Source: Ruminococcus champanellensis 18P13 = JCM 17042 (GTDB taxonomy: Bacteria > Bacillota > Clostridia > Oscillospirales > Ruminococcaceae). Taken from it: 64,000 nucleotides of DNA. Positions within the stretch are counted from its first letter, which is position 1. Each line of letters begins with the position of its first letter. The stretch lies in the NCBI RefSeq assembly GCF_000210095.1, contig NC_021039.1, forward strand, positions 1,046,880 through 1,110,879. The letters run 5' to 3'. Made by a program: the position numbers and the translations under genes. Positions 24,670 to 32,945 of this stretch are shown in pieces. The notes under the pieces were generated by a model that saw nothing but the letters and a program-made list of their open reading frames with translations, searched no databases and was not told the origin of the DNA.

Positions 24670-25860
24670 ATGAACAAAAAGATCAGCCTGGGACTGACCA
24701 TCAGTCTGGTGGCGCTGGCCTGTGCATTGACCTTTATCCTGACCTCTGCCTATAATCTGCACCATTTTAACCAGAAGGTTTCCAGTGTGGAAAATATGGC
24801 GGATACCTATAACCGGCTCAGTGAGCTGGATGGTCTGGTGCGGGAGAACTACTACAAGGAGATCGATGAGGAGAGCTTGTCCGATGGCATTCTGAAGGGC
24901 TATGTCAGCGGTCTGAACGATCCCTACTCCCGGTACATGACCGCCAAGGAGCTGGAGACCTCTCAGGAAAATGACAAGGGTGTCCTGGTGGGCATCGGCG
25001 TTACCGTCACCAAGGACGAAAGCGGGTATATTTTCATCGATTCCGTCACGGCCGATACCCCGGCTGCCCAGTCGGAGCTTGCGGCCGGAGATATCATTGT
25101 TGCCATCAACGGCACGGATGTGCTGGAGCTTGGCTATGAGCAGGCAGTGGAGCAGATCAAGGGCAAGGAGGGTACCACCTTAAAGCTGACAGTGCGCCGG
25201 GGAGGCGTGGATCAGGATTATGAGCTGGTACGCAGAACCATCCAGGTCAAGACCGCCTACGGAGAGATGCTGGAGGGTAAGATCGGCTATATCCGTATTT
25301 CCGGCTTTAAGGAATCCACGGTGGAGCAGTTCAACGAGGCGCTGCAAAACCTGCTGAACGATGGGGCGGTTGCTCTGGCCTTTGACGTGCGGGGCAATCA
25401 CGGGGGATTGGTGACCTCCGTCGGAGAGTGCCTGGATCCCTTGTTACCGGAGGGAGATGTGGCATTTGCCACCTACCGGGACGGCAGGGAGGAAGTACTG
25501 ATCCGTTCAGATGCAAAGGAATTGAACCTACCCATGGCAGTGCTGGTGGACGGAGATACTGCCAGTGCGGCGGAGCTGTTCGCCTCTGCTTTGCGGGATT
25601 TTGAAAAGGCAAAGCTGTACGGGGTTACCACCTATGGCAAGGGGGTCATGCAGAACACCATTTCTCTGGACGATGGGGGCGGATTGACCATTACAGTGGC
25701 TACCTATCGGACTGCCCGTTCTGCATGCTACCAGGGGATCGGCCTGATTCCGGATGAAACCGTGGAGCTGCCGGAGGATGCACCTGCTCTGGATGAACGG
25801 AGCCATGATGCGGATCCTCAGCTGCAAAAGGCACTGACGGCGCTGCAGGGCGGTGCATAA
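24670..25860 (+). CDS. Carboxyl-terminal processing protease (S41) CtpA
   Basis: 396 residues: an N-terminal signal anchor (about 9-30), a PDZ domain (GIGVTVTKDESGYIFIDSV to about residue 185) and an S41 protease core. The catalytic Ser is in DTASAAELF and the Lys in TYGKGVMQ. CtpA proteases trim extracytoplasmic proteins, and genes for them often follow ftsEX and M23 genes in Gram-positive bacteria. The start is uncertain: AAAGGAG lies more than 20 bases upstream of the ATG at 24670, and no closer in-frame start is seen. The hydrophobic anchor begins a few residues after this ATG, so it is preferred. Confidence 0.93.
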   Translation: MNKKISLGLTISLVALACALTFILTSAYNLHHFNQKVSSVENMADTYNRLSELDGLVRENYYKEIDEESLSDGILKGYVSGLNDPYSRYMTAKELETSQENDKGVLVGIGVTVTKDESGYIFIDSVTADTPAAQSELAAGDIIVAINGTDVLELGYEQAVEQIKGKEGTTLKLTVRRGGVDQDYELVRRTIQVKTAYGEMLEGKIGYIRISGFKESTVEQFNEALQNLLNDGAVALAFDVRGNHGGLVTSVGECLDPLLPEGDVAFATYRDGREEVLIRSDAKELNLPMAVLVDGDTASAAELFASALRDFEKAKLYGVTTYGKGVMQNTISLDDGGGLTITVATYRTARSACYQGIGLIPDETVELPEDAPALDERSHDADPQLQKALTALQGGA

Positions 25861-25870
25861 GCATGATTTG

Positions 25871-25902
25871 ACGCAGGGTATTCCTGGTGGGATATCCTGC
25901 GT
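25871..25902. terminator. Hairpin between convergent ctpA and bofA
   Basis: ACGCAGGGTATTCC (25871-25884) and GGGATATCCTGCGT (25889-25902) pair along 14 positions with two G-U pairs over a TGGT loop. The T-tract is poor, but its place between convergent stops suits a bidirectional terminator. Confidence 0.6.
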
Positions 25903-25920
25903 TTGGCGTATCTGCCTGCC

Positions 25921-26178
25921 TTATATCAACAGCAGCACCGTCAGCAGCGTTACCCCCGGCACGCCCAGCAGCAGGGAGATGCCCCCCGTAAAGCAGTTCA
26001 AGGGCATCTCCACCCCGAAGCGTCCGCCGTACAGATGCATCAGAGTCAGGGCTGCCGCACCGGTGAGCATGCCCAGCAGGGCGGAGCGCAGGGGGCGCTT
26101 TCGGCTCAGATAGCACCGGAGCATCCCAAGTCCGGCGATGAGCCAGATGCCGCAGAAGATCCATTCCGTTTTCAACAT
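25921..26178 (-). CDS. BofA-family membrane protein
   Basis: 85 residues with three hydrophobic segments. The C-terminal half (LYGGRFGVEMPLNCFTGG, then LGVPGVTLLTVLLLI) matches the BofA pattern of G-x-x-(I/M)P-(I/L)N-x-x-T, then GxPGVxxL. In Bacillus BofA holds the SpoIVFB protease inactive before sigma-K processing. Whether this organism sporulates is unknown, so a different role is possible. AAGGAGAC precedes the ATG. It is the last gene of a four-gene minus-strand run. Confidence 0.78.
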   Translation of the reverse strand: MLKTEWIFCGIWLIAGLGMLRCYLSRKRPLRSALLGMLTGAAALTLMHLYGGRFGVEMPLNCFTGGISLLLGVPGVTLLTVLLLI

Positions 26179-26188
26179 AGTCGTCTCC

Positions 26189-26488
26189 TTACATCAATAC
26201 ATATCCCAGCGCCGCCAGCAGTTTGATGTCGGCGCCCTCTTTTGCTAGCAGGAACAGCAGTCCCAGGATCAGCGCCCGTTCCGGGTTCAGTGTTCCCAGC
26301 AGATCCTGTAAGGGCTGTATAGGGTTCTGTATGCTTTTTGCGGTTGGGGGAGGGGGTGCAGGCTTCGGAGGGGGTGGTGCTTGTACCCCGCCGGTTGTTG
26401 TCTGAGGTCCCTGCCGCCGCATTTCCTGTGCCCGGCGCATGGCATCCTGCCGCATCATATTGCGTTCTGTATTGCTGAGCCCTGCCAC
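26189..26488 (-). CDS. Small proline-rich membrane-associated protein, unknown
   Basis: 99 residues from a GTG start with AGGGGGA 7 bases upstream. Residues 1-25 are charged and amphipathic (NTERNMMRQDAMRRAQEMRR), residues 30-50 are a proline tract (PPPPKPAPPPP), and about 70-99 are hydrophobic and end in Met. It lies 10 bases before bofA and 47 bases after the 121-residue gene, so the group is probably one operon. I do not recognise a family. Confidence 0.65.
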   Translation of the reverse strand: MAGLSNTERNMMRQDAMRRAQEMRRQGPQTTTGGVQAPPPPKPAPPPPTAKSIQNPIQPLQDLLGTLNPERALILGLLFLLAKEGADIKLLAALGYVLM

Positions 26489-26535
26489 ATGTGCTTCCCC
26501 CTTTTATTTCATGGCCGCATTTCACAAGCGCTGCC

Positions 26536-26901
26536 TTAGATCAGATCCTGGAGCAGTCCGCTTTCCTTCAGAATGCTCCACATGGTATACAGCCGCAGCA
26601 GCTTGACTGCCCGGTCGATGCGCTGTTGTCGCTCCTGGCTCACATGGGGCCGCAGCGCCAGCAGCAGGGCGGCGTTTTTGTCCTCCTGCTGACTGCTGAA
26701 CAGACCCTGCAATTGCAGCAGCTTGCTAAAGTCAAAGCCGGCTGCTTCCTGCCCATCCTCTGCCGGAGGAGGACTGTCCCCGGGGGTATGCTCGGGTGCC
26801 CCGTTCATTTCACTGCGGAACATGGCGGCAAGCTCGTTGAGCTGCTGCATGCTTTGCTCGTCGGAGAGTACCTCCTGCATTTTTTTCATCAGATCATCCA
26901 T
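26536..26901 (-). CDS. Small acidic helical protein, unknown
   Basis: 121 residues. The N-terminal 35 residues are helical and acidic (MDDLMKKMQEVLSDEQSMQQL), then an acidic proline-rich linker, then a helical C-terminal part (ALRPHVSQERQQRIDRAVKL) ending LLQDLI. GGAGG precedes the ATG. The C-terminal helix style resembles small proteins I have seen in clostridial genomes but no function is known to me. It sits in the same minus-strand run as bofA. Confidence 0.7.
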   Translation of the reverse strand: MDDLMKKMQEVLSDEQSMQQLNELAAMFRSEMNGAPEHTPGDSPPPAEDGQEAAGFDFSKLLQLQGLFSSQQEDKNAALLLALRPHVSQERQQRIDRAVKLLRLYTMWSILKESGLLQDLI

Positions 26902-26943
26902 GGCGTCCCTCCGTACAGAGCCTCCTTTTTGACAGCATCCAAG

Positions 26944-26979
26944 GGCAATGCCCCACAGGCTTTGTGGGGTGTTGTCTTA
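26944..26979. repeat. Dispersed hairpin repeat, copy B
   Basis: GCAATGCCCCACA and TTGTGGGGTGTTG flank AGGCT. The 3' part, AGGCTTTGTGGGGTGTTG, matches the reverse of copy A at all but one position. It covers the stop region of the 84-residue gene and the gap after it. Confidence 0.5.
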
Positions 26980-27231
26980 TTTTCCGCCGGTCAGTTTTTT
27001 ATACAGTGCCTGCGCCTGGGCAGAGGACATGAGCTTTTCGATCAGCTTCGGGTTCTGCATGGCCTGCTGGAATTTGGCAGCCTCGCCCGGATTCATGCGC
27101 TGAATGGCACTGTCAAATTTCCCTGCCTCCAGCTGTGCCCGCAGCTCCTCCGGGGGGATCCCCAGCTTGCTGCTGACTGCTTTGAGCAGAGGCTCTGCAT
27201 TGGAGGACTGGAGTTTATCCTTGATATCCAT
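26977..27231 (-). CDS. Small helical protein, unknown
   Basis: 84 residues, all predicted helix: MDIKDKLQSSNAEPLLKAVSSKL... then GIPPEELRAQLEAGKFDSAI and KLIEKLMSSAQAQALYKKL. The ATG at 27231 follows AGGAAG by 7 bases; a GTG two codons earlier overlaps that spacing. It is the first gene of the minus-strand run (84-residue, 121-residue, 99-residue, bofA) and starts from a promoter that faces the phosphodiesterase gene. No family recognised. Confidence 0.7.
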   Translation of the reverse strand: MDIKDKLQSSNAEPLLKAVSSKLGIPPEELRAQLEAGKFDSAIQRMNPGEAAKFQQAMQNPKLIEKLMSSAQAQALYKKLTGGK

Positions 27232-27276
27232 GTACACGCTTCCTTTCTTCCAACCAAGTGGATTTGCCGGAATTAC

Positions 27277-27310
27277 TTGTATTTATAGCATAGATATGCT
27301 ATAATCGAAA
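27277..27310. promoter_or_regulatory. Symmetric divergent promoter pair
   Basis: Plus strand: TTGTAT (27277-27282), 17-base spacer, TATAAT (27300-27305) with extended TGC. Minus strand: TATAAA (27287-27282), also with TGC before it, and a weak -35 near 27310. The two -10 boxes lie at the ends of an inverted repeat with arms TATAGCATA (27284-27292) and TATGCTATA (27295-27303). Confidence 0.75.
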
Positions 27311-27334
27311 CAAATAGAAGTGGGAGGTTCCATC

Positions 27335-27832
27335 ATGCGCTTGATTGTACTGTCGGATTCACACCGGAACTATGATGCCCTGCGTCGGGTTTTTTGCCGC
27401 CATATGGATGCAGATCTGTTCATCCACCTGGGGGATGGGGAGGAGGAACTGGATCTGCTGCTGACCCAGTTCCCGGATCTGTCCGCCCGAACCTGGCATG
27501 TAAAAGGGAACTGCGATTACGACAGCATGAGCCTGCCGGTGCTGACCCTGGGGCTGGAGCACAGCCATCGGCTGGTAGCCACCCACGGGCACAATTACGG
27601 CGTCAACAGCTCCCTGGAGCATCTCAAGGCACTGGCACGTCAGAACGATGCGGATCTGGCACTGTTCGGACATACGCATGTCCGCTGCGCCCGGTATGAG
27701 GATGGGTTGTATCTGCTCAATCCCGGCAGCGTCAGCTGTCCCCGGGACGGCATGCCCCCCTCCTATGGCATCGTGGACGTGACCGAACAGGGGATTCTCA
27801 CCAACATTGTGCCGGTAACCCCTCGCCCCTAG
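27335..27832 (+). CDS. YfcE/MJ0936-type metallophosphoesterase
   Basis: 165 residues. The binuclear metal ligands are visible as DSH (residue 7 region), HLGDGEEEL, KGNCD, THGHNY and GHTH, the order of the YfcE phosphodiesterase family, acting on small phosphodiesters in the cytosol. The ATG at 27335 follows GGGAGG by 7 bases. Single-gene unit under the symmetric promoter. Confidence 0.93.
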   Translation: MRLIVLSDSHRNYDALRRVFCRHMDADLFIHLGDGEEELDLLLTQFPDLSARTWHVKGNCDYDSMSLPVLTLGLEHSHRLVATHGHNYGVNSSLEHLKALARQNDADLALFGHTHVRCARYEDGLYLLNPGSVSCPRDGMPPSYGIVDVTEQGILTNIVPVTPRP

Positions 27833-27940
27833 TGCATCCTATGCGGCAAAGGGGCGCCGGGTGCTGCGTCCGATCAAACTTTATGCGAAATCACCAAAAA
27901 TATTTTGGAATTGGCTCTTCCATTATGAGGCAATTCGTGG

Positions 27941-27946
27941 TATAAT
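27941..27946 (+). promoter_or_regulatory. Extended -10 promoter of the YfhO gene
   Basis: TGG-TATAAT at 27938-27946 with a poor -35 (TTCCAT at 27918). It is 17 bases before the start codon, giving a very short leader. Confidence 0.6.
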
Positions 27947-27963
27947 CATCATTGGAGGAACTT

Positions 27964-30474
27964 ATGGTCAAAAAGAACCTGCTTCTGATCCAGGAGGACG
28001 GCAAACGACAGTATCTGCGGATGTTTCTGCTGGGCTTTTTCACCTTGCTTGTGGTACTGCTGCCCATTGTGATCTTCAACAAGGGGTATTTCATCTACTA
28101 CGGGGATTTCAATTCCCAGCAGATCCCGTTTTATCACCTCGCCCATGACGCAGTGCGCAGCGGTCAGCTGGGCTGGAACTGGCAGACGGATCTGGGGGCA
28201 AACTTTATCGGCTCCTACTCCTTCTACCTGCTGGGCAGTCCCTTCTTCTGGCTGACCATACCCTTCCCCAGCGGCGCAGTACCCTATCTGATACCCTGGC
28301 TGCTCTGCCTCAAGCACGGCATGGCGACTATGACCGGGTATGCCTATATCCGCCGCTTTGTGCGCAGTCCCCGTGCCGCCGCCATCGGTGCCATGCTCTA
28401 CGCCTTTTCCGGCTTCCAGGCATACAACATTTTCTTCAACCACTTCCAGGATGTGACCGCTTTTTTCCCGTTGCTGCTGATTGCCCTGGAGGAACGGGTG
28501 AACAACAACCGCCGGGGGGTATTTGCTCTTGCGGTGGCACTGATGGCAATGCTCAATTACTTCTTCTTTGCCGGCCAGGTCGTATTCGTGCTGGTCTACT
28601 TTCTGTTTCGCTGCACCTGTAAGGATTTTCACATCACCCGGCGAAAGTTCTTCAGCATCGCCCTGGAGTCTATCATTGGCGTGTTGCTGTCGGCAGTGCT
28701 GCTGCTGCCCTCCTGTCTGACCATTCTGGAGAATAACCGGGTGACAGAGCGGCTGTACGGCATGAACATGGTGGCATACTCCGACCGTACCCGGATCATC
28801 CGGATTATCCAGAGCTTCTTTATGATCCCGGATGTACCGGCACGACCCAATCTGTTCAGCACGGACAGCGCCAAGTGGGCGTCCATTGGCGGCTATCTGC
28901 CCCTGTTCGGCATGACCGGCGTCATCGGCTTTCTGGGTACCCGGAAAAAGCACTGGGCTACCCGGATCACTCTGTTCTGCACGTTCTGCGCCTTCATTCC
29001 CATTTTCAATTCCGCCTTCTATGCCTTTAATGGCTCCTACTATGCAAGATGGTTCTATATGCCCATCCTGATCATGGCAATGATGACTGCCATTGCCCTG
29101 GACGATGTACAGATTTCTCTGAAGCAGGGCATCTGGATCAGCGGCGGCGTGCTGCTGTTCTGCCTGGCGGCATGTTTTATCCCCATCAAGGACGGGGAGG
29201 ACATTAAATGGTTTGACTTTGCAAATTACCCCATCTACTTTGTGCTGATCCTGGCGCTGTGTGTGCTGAATCTGTGCGGGGTGGTCTGGCTTGCGGTATG
29301 CCGGAGGCGGGGAGAGCCGGTGCTGCGCCGGGCTATGGCGCTGACCATCGGGGCGTGCGTGCTCTGCACCGCCTCCGTGGTGTACTTCGGGGTTTCCTTA
29401 GGTCCCATCCCCCGTACCTACGCCCGGATCGGCATCGAGGGCGGCGAGAAGATTTCTCTGCCGGATCCCCGGGAGCAGTTTTACCGGATCGACATTTCGG
29501 AGGATTACGACAACTACCCCATGTTCTGGGGCTGTTCCAATATGCGTGCCTTTCAGAGCGTAGTGCCGGTTTCTATTATGGAATTTTACGACCAGGTCGG
29601 GGTCACCCGGGATGTGGCATCCCGTGCCTCCATTGAGCACTACACCCTTCGGGGGCTGTTCTCCGTCCGGTATTACTTTGACAAGGTGAATAACTCCAAG
29701 AAGGATGAATATTCCTTCGACTGCGGCCTGCCCGGGTTTGAATATGTGGGGATACAGAACGAATTCTATGTATACGAGAATCAGTACCACATCCCCATGG
29801 GCTTTACCTATGACAGCTATGTGTCCCAGGAGGATGTGGAGGGCAGATCCGGCATGAGCTGTGAAAAGGTGCTGATCAACTCCATTGTGCTGAACCAGGA
29901 GCAGATTCAAAAGTACGGCAGCCTGATGAAGCCAGTGCTTCAGAACAATGCCTATGGGTTGACGGAGGAACGATATCTGGAAGCCTGCCGGGAACGGGCG
30001 GAGCATGCCTGCGACAGCTTTCGGTATGATTCCAGCGGCTTTACCGGCACCATCACCATGGAGCAGCCCAATCTGGTGTTCTTCAGCGTGCCCTATGAGG
30101 CAGGATGGAGCGCCACGGTCAACGGGCAGCCGGTGGATGTGGAACGGGTCAGCTACGGCTTTATGGCAGTGGAAGCCCAGGCGGGGGACAATGTGATTGT
30201 CTTTACCTATGAGACACCGGGTCTGCGGATCGGCGCATGGCTTACCGGGGCTGGGGCATTGCTGCTGGTGCTGTATCTGCTGCTGACCAGGAAGTGCCGG
30301 AAGCAGGAGGCAAAGCAGGAGTGCTTCCACACCTGCTGGTATGGATATGACTTGCAGCAGGATGTGCCTGCCGCTATGCAGTATGCGGCATATTTGTCCC
30401 GGTACGCCGGGAGATGGAACGAGGAAGGGGAGAAGTCAGAAGATGCATCTGAACGAAGAGACAATCAAAAGTGA
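27964..30474 (+). CDS. YfhO-family multi-pass membrane protein
   Basis: 836 residues with about a dozen membrane segments in the first 520, then a large extracytoplasmic part and a final helix near 785. The N-terminal part (FNSQQIPFYH, then YSFYLLGSPFFWL) is typical of YfhO proteins, GT-C-like enzymes implicated in glycosylation of lipoteichoic acid or other envelope polymers. The acceptor here is unknown. The ATG at 27964 follows GGAGG by 5 bases. Its last 32 bases overlap the NudF gene, suggesting coupled translation. Confidence 0.88.
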   Translation: MVKKNLLLIQEDGKRQYLRMFLLGFFTLLVVLLPIVIFNKGYFIYYGDFNSQQIPFYHLAHDAVRSGQLGWNWQTDLGANFIGSYSFYLLGSPFFWLTIPFPSGAVPYLIPWLLCLKHGMATMTGYAYIRRFVRSPRAAAIGAMLYAFSGFQAYNIFFNHFQDVTAFFPLLLIALEERVNNNRRGVFALAVALMAMLNYFFFAGQVVFVLVYFLFRCTCKDFHITRRKFFSIALESIIGVLLSAVLLLPSCLTILENNRVTERLYGMNMVAYSDRTRIIRIIQSFFMIPDVPARPNLFSTDSAKWASIGGYLPLFGMTGVIGFLGTRKKHWATRITLFCTFCAFIPIFNSAFYAFNGSYYARWFYMPILIMAMMTAIALDDVQISLKQGIWISGGVLLFCLAACFIPIKDGEDIKWFDFANYPIYFVLILALCVLNLCGVVWLAVCRRRGEPVLRRAMALTIGACVLCTASVVYFGVSLGPIPRTYARIGIEGGEKISLPDPREQFYRIDISEDYDNYPMFWGCSNMRAFQSVVPVSIMEFYDQVGVTRDVASRASIEHYTLRGLFSVRYYFDKVNNSKKDEYSFDCGLPGFEYVGIQNEFYVYENQYHIPMGFTYDSYVSQEDVEGRSGMSCEKVLINSIVLNQEQIQKYGSLMKPVLQNNAYGLTEERYLEACRERAEHACDSFRYDSSGFTGTITMEQPNLVFFSVPYEAGWSATVNGQPVDVERVSYGFMAVEAQAGDNVIVFTYETPGLRIGAWLTGAGALLLVLYLLLTRKCRKQEAKQECFHTCWYGYDLQQDVPAAMQYAAYLSRYAGRWNEEGEKSEDASERRDNQK

Positions 30475-30997
30475 AACCGTATTTGAGGGGAAGATCCTCT
30501 ATGTGACCCGGGACGTGGCAAAGCTGGAAAATGGCAGAGAAGCCATCCGGGATGTGATCCACCACAACGGGGGCGTATGCGTGGTGCCCCTGACGGAGCA
30601 GGGGCAGGTGCTGATGGTGCGGCAGTTCCGCTATCCGCACCACTGTGTGACCCTGGAGGTGCCCGCAGGAAAGCTGGAGCAGGGGGAGGAGCCTCTGACC
30701 TGCGGCATCCGGGAGCTATGGGAGGAAACCGGTACCAGGGCGGAATCTATGGAATATCTGGGTTCCCTGTTTCCCACGCCTGCATATGACACGGAAGTGA
30801 TTCATATGTATCTTGCAAAGGGCTTGCAGGTGGGAGGCAGCCAGAAGCTGGATCCGGACGAGTTCGTGGACGTGGAGCGGATCGATCTGCGTGAGGCGGT
30901 AAATATGGTTTTGCGGAACGAGATCCAGGACGCCAAGACCCAGATCGCATTGATGAAGACCTATCTGCTGGAGCAACAAAAAAAGCAGGGAATGTAA
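30443..30997 (+). CDS. ADP-ribose pyrophosphatase (NUDIX)
   Basis: 184 residues. A full NUDIX box is present: G-x5-E-x7-REL-x-EE-x-G (GKLEQGEEPLTCGIRELWEE at its core). The N-terminal strands and VPLTEQGQVLMVRQFRYP fit ADP-ribose pyrophosphatases of the NudF group, which hydrolyse ADP-ribose to AMP and ribose 5-phosphate. The ATG at 30443 lies within the YfhO gene, 10 bases after GGGGAG; longer in-frame starts lie deeper inside that gene and are unlikely. Confidence 0.93.
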   Translation: MHLNEETIKSETVFEGKILYVTRDVAKLENGREAIRDVIHHNGGVCVVPLTEQGQVLMVRQFRYPHHCVTLEVPAGKLEQGEEPLTCGIRELWEETGTRAESMEYLGSLFPTPAYDTEVIHMYLAKGLQVGGSQKLDPDEFVDVERIDLREAVNMVLRNEIQDAKTQIALMKTYLLEQQKKQGM

Positions 30998-31009
30998 ACA
31001 TTCCCTGCT
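30977..31009 (-). terminator. Terminator after spoVG
   Basis: Arms AGCAGGGAATGT (30984-30995) and ACATTCCCTGCT (30998-31009) form a perfect 12-bp stem. On the minus strand it is followed by TTTTTTT. The NudF stop codon lies in the loop, so it may also stop the plus strand less well. Confidence 0.9.
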
Positions 31010-31024
31010 GAAATTCAGAATGGA

Positions 31025-31321
31025 TTATACAAGGGCATCGTGGGCGGATTCTTCTGCTTCAAGCAGTGCTAGATGCTGGGAGTAAGCCTCCAGAATCTGC
31101 TGCTCAAACATCTGTCGGGCGGCAGGGGAAATGGGATGTACAATATCCCGGAACACGCCGCTTTCGTCCTTTCTGCTGGGCATGGCGACGAACAATCGCT
31201 CATCCCCCTGGACGACCTTGATGTCGTGTACGGCAAGCATGTTGTCCAGCGTAACGGATACTACCGCACGCAGCCTGCCTTCTGTAATGATCTTTCGGAT
31301 TTTGATGTCTGTAATTTCCAT
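31025..31321 (-). CDS. spoVG: Septation / RNA-binding regulator SpoVG
   Basis: 98 residues. MEITDIKIRKI, VSVTLDNMLAVHDIKVV, FVAMPSRKDESG and FRDIVHPI are the conserved SpoVG sequence. SpoVG is a small DNA/RNA-binding regulator involved in sporulation, cell division and envelope control in Gram-positive bacteria, also in non-sporeformers. AAGGAGGTAG precedes the ATG at 31321. It is divergent from murC. Confidence 0.96.
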   Translation of the reverse strand: MEITDIKIRKIITEGRLRAVVSVTLDNMLAVHDIKVVQGDERLFVAMPSRKDESGVFRDIVHPISPAARQMFEQQILEAYSQHLALLEAEESAHDALV

Positions 31322-31404
31322 GTGTGCTACCTCCTTATGTTGTACGGATATGTCTAGCATGGTGTTACAATGTGGTGTGTATACGATGCTCCCTTGTATT
31401 CTGT

Positions 31405-31433
31405 ATTATACACCATTTTTATGAACAATCAAA
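31405..31433 (-). promoter_or_regulatory. Promoter of spoVG
   Basis: Minus strand TTTGAT (31433-31428), 17-base spacer, TATAAT (31410-31405). This is a housekeeping-type promoter with an 80-base leader, not the sigma-H type known for Bacillus spoVG. Confidence 0.75.
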
Positions 31434-31467
31434 GCATCGCTTTGTGAATAAACTACAAAGGAACGAG

Positions 31468-32892
31468 ATGGTTATTATGAATCTGAATATTTTAAATGGG
31501 AAAAAACATATTCACTTTATTGGGATCGGGGGCTCCGGTATGTATCCCCTGGCGCAGATTCTCCACAGCTGGGGCTATTATCTCACCGGGTCGGACAACA
31601 ACGAAACCGAGACCCTGGAGGCTGTCCGGAAGCTGGGGATCCCGGTGATGCTTGGACAGCGGGCAGAGAATATTGCGGGGGCGGATCTGATCGTCCACAC
31701 CGCAGCCATTATGGCGGACAATCCGGAGTTGATCGCTGCCAAAGCCAGCGGCGTACCGGTGCTGGAGCGCAGCGAACTGCTGGGCATCGTCACCTCCAAG
31801 TATGACAATGCCATCTGCATCTGCGGCACCCACGGAAAGACTACCACCACCTCCATGGCGGCGCAGATTCTGTTTACCGCCGGGGTGGATCTGTCCGCCT
31901 TCATCGGAGGCAAGCTGCCCTGTATCGGGGGCAGCGGCAGAGCCGGCAAAAGTGATATCATGGTATGTGAGTCCTGTGAATTTGTGGACACCTTTCTGAA
32001 GCTGTATCCGGACGTGGCAGTGATCCTGAACGTGGATGCGGACCATCTGGACTACTTCGGCACTCTGGAGAATGTGATCAAGTCCTTCCATAAGTTTGCC
32101 GAAAAGGCAAGCCGGACAGTGATCTACAACGGCAATGACTCCAACACCCGGAAGGCAGTGGAGGGCATCTCCGGCAAGGAGATGATTACCTTCGGCAATA
32201 CGCCGGACTGCGATTACTATGCGGCACAGGTGCAGCATGTCAGCGGCATGGAGACGCACTTCATCGCTATGCATCATGACAAGCCCATGGGAGAGATCGT
32301 GCTGCATGTAGCAGGGATTCACAACGTACTGAACGCCATGGCAGCCATTGCGGCGGCGGATCACGCAGGGGTTCCCTTTGATGCAATTCAGAAGGGGCTG
32401 TGTGAATTCCGGGGCGCAGGCAGACGCTTTGAAAAGGTTGCCCAGGTTGGGGGCATTACGGTGGTGGACGATTATGCACACCATCCGGCGGAGCTGACGG
32501 TGACGCTGAATGCGGCAAAGGAAATGGGCTACCGCCATGTGTGGGCGGTGTTCCAGCCCTTTACCTTCTCCCGGACAGCTATGCTGCTGGATGACTTTGC
32601 AAAGGCTCTGTCCATTGCGGATACGGCGGTGCTGACGGATATTATGGGTTCCCGTGAGAAGAATACCTACCACATTTTCACGCGGAATCTGGCGGAGAAG
32701 ATTCCGGGCTGCGTCTGGTTCCCCCAGGATGAAACCGAGGAGCCGAACGATACCCGGAAGTACCACAATTTTGACCAGGTTTGCGACTATATCTGCAAGC
32801 ACGCACAGCCGGGGGATCTGGTGATTACCCTGGGCTGCGGAGATGTATACAAGATCTCCCGGCGGCTTGCAAAGGAACTGCCACAGGGCTGA
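31468..32892 (+). CDS. murC: UDP-N-acetylmuramate--L-alanine ligase
   Basis: 474 residues, the first Mur ligase. The N-terminal HFIGIGGSGMYPLAQIL binds UDP, the ATP loop is CGTHGKTTTTSMAA, and the C-terminal domain contains VVDDYAHHPAEL. It adds L-Ala to UDP-MurNAc. The ATG at 31468 lies 5 bases after AAAGGA; the ATG at 31477 is an alternative. About 50 bases separate it from the LexA-like regulator gene. Confidence 0.96.
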   Translation: MVIMNLNILNGKKHIHFIGIGGSGMYPLAQILHSWGYYLTGSDNNETETLEAVRKLGIPVMLGQRAENIAGADLIVHTAAIMADNPELIAAKASGVPVLERSELLGIVTSKYDNAICICGTHGKTTTTSMAAQILFTAGVDLSAFIGGKLPCIGGSGRAGKSDIMVCESCEFVDTFLKLYPDVAVILNVDADHLDYFGTLENVIKSFHKFAEKASRTVIYNGNDSNTRKAVEGISGKEMITFGNTPDCDYYAAQVQHVSGMETHFIAMHHDKPMGEIVLHVAGIHNVLNAMAAIAAADHAGVPFDAIQKGLCEFRGAGRRFEKVAQVGGITVVDDYAHHPAELTVTLNAAKEMGYRHVWAVFQPFTFSRTAMLLDDFAKALSIADTAVLTDIMGSREKNTYHIFTRNLAEKIPGCVWFPQDETEEPNDTRKYHNFDQVCDYICKHAQPGDLVITLGCGDVYKISRRLAKELPQG

Positions 32893-32909
32893 TAACGAGG
32901 AGAGGAGCG

Positions 32910-32934
32910 GATTTTCCTGCATATGCGGAAAATC
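32910..32934. promoter_or_regulatory. Palindromic operator candidate before the LexA-like gene
   Basis: Perfect arms GATTTTCC (32910-32917) and GGAAAATC (32927-32934) flank a near-symmetric TGCATATGC. The 25-bp element ends 11 bases before the start codon, a position suited to autoregulation. Confidence 0.55.
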
Positions 32935-32945
32935 AGTGATGAATC

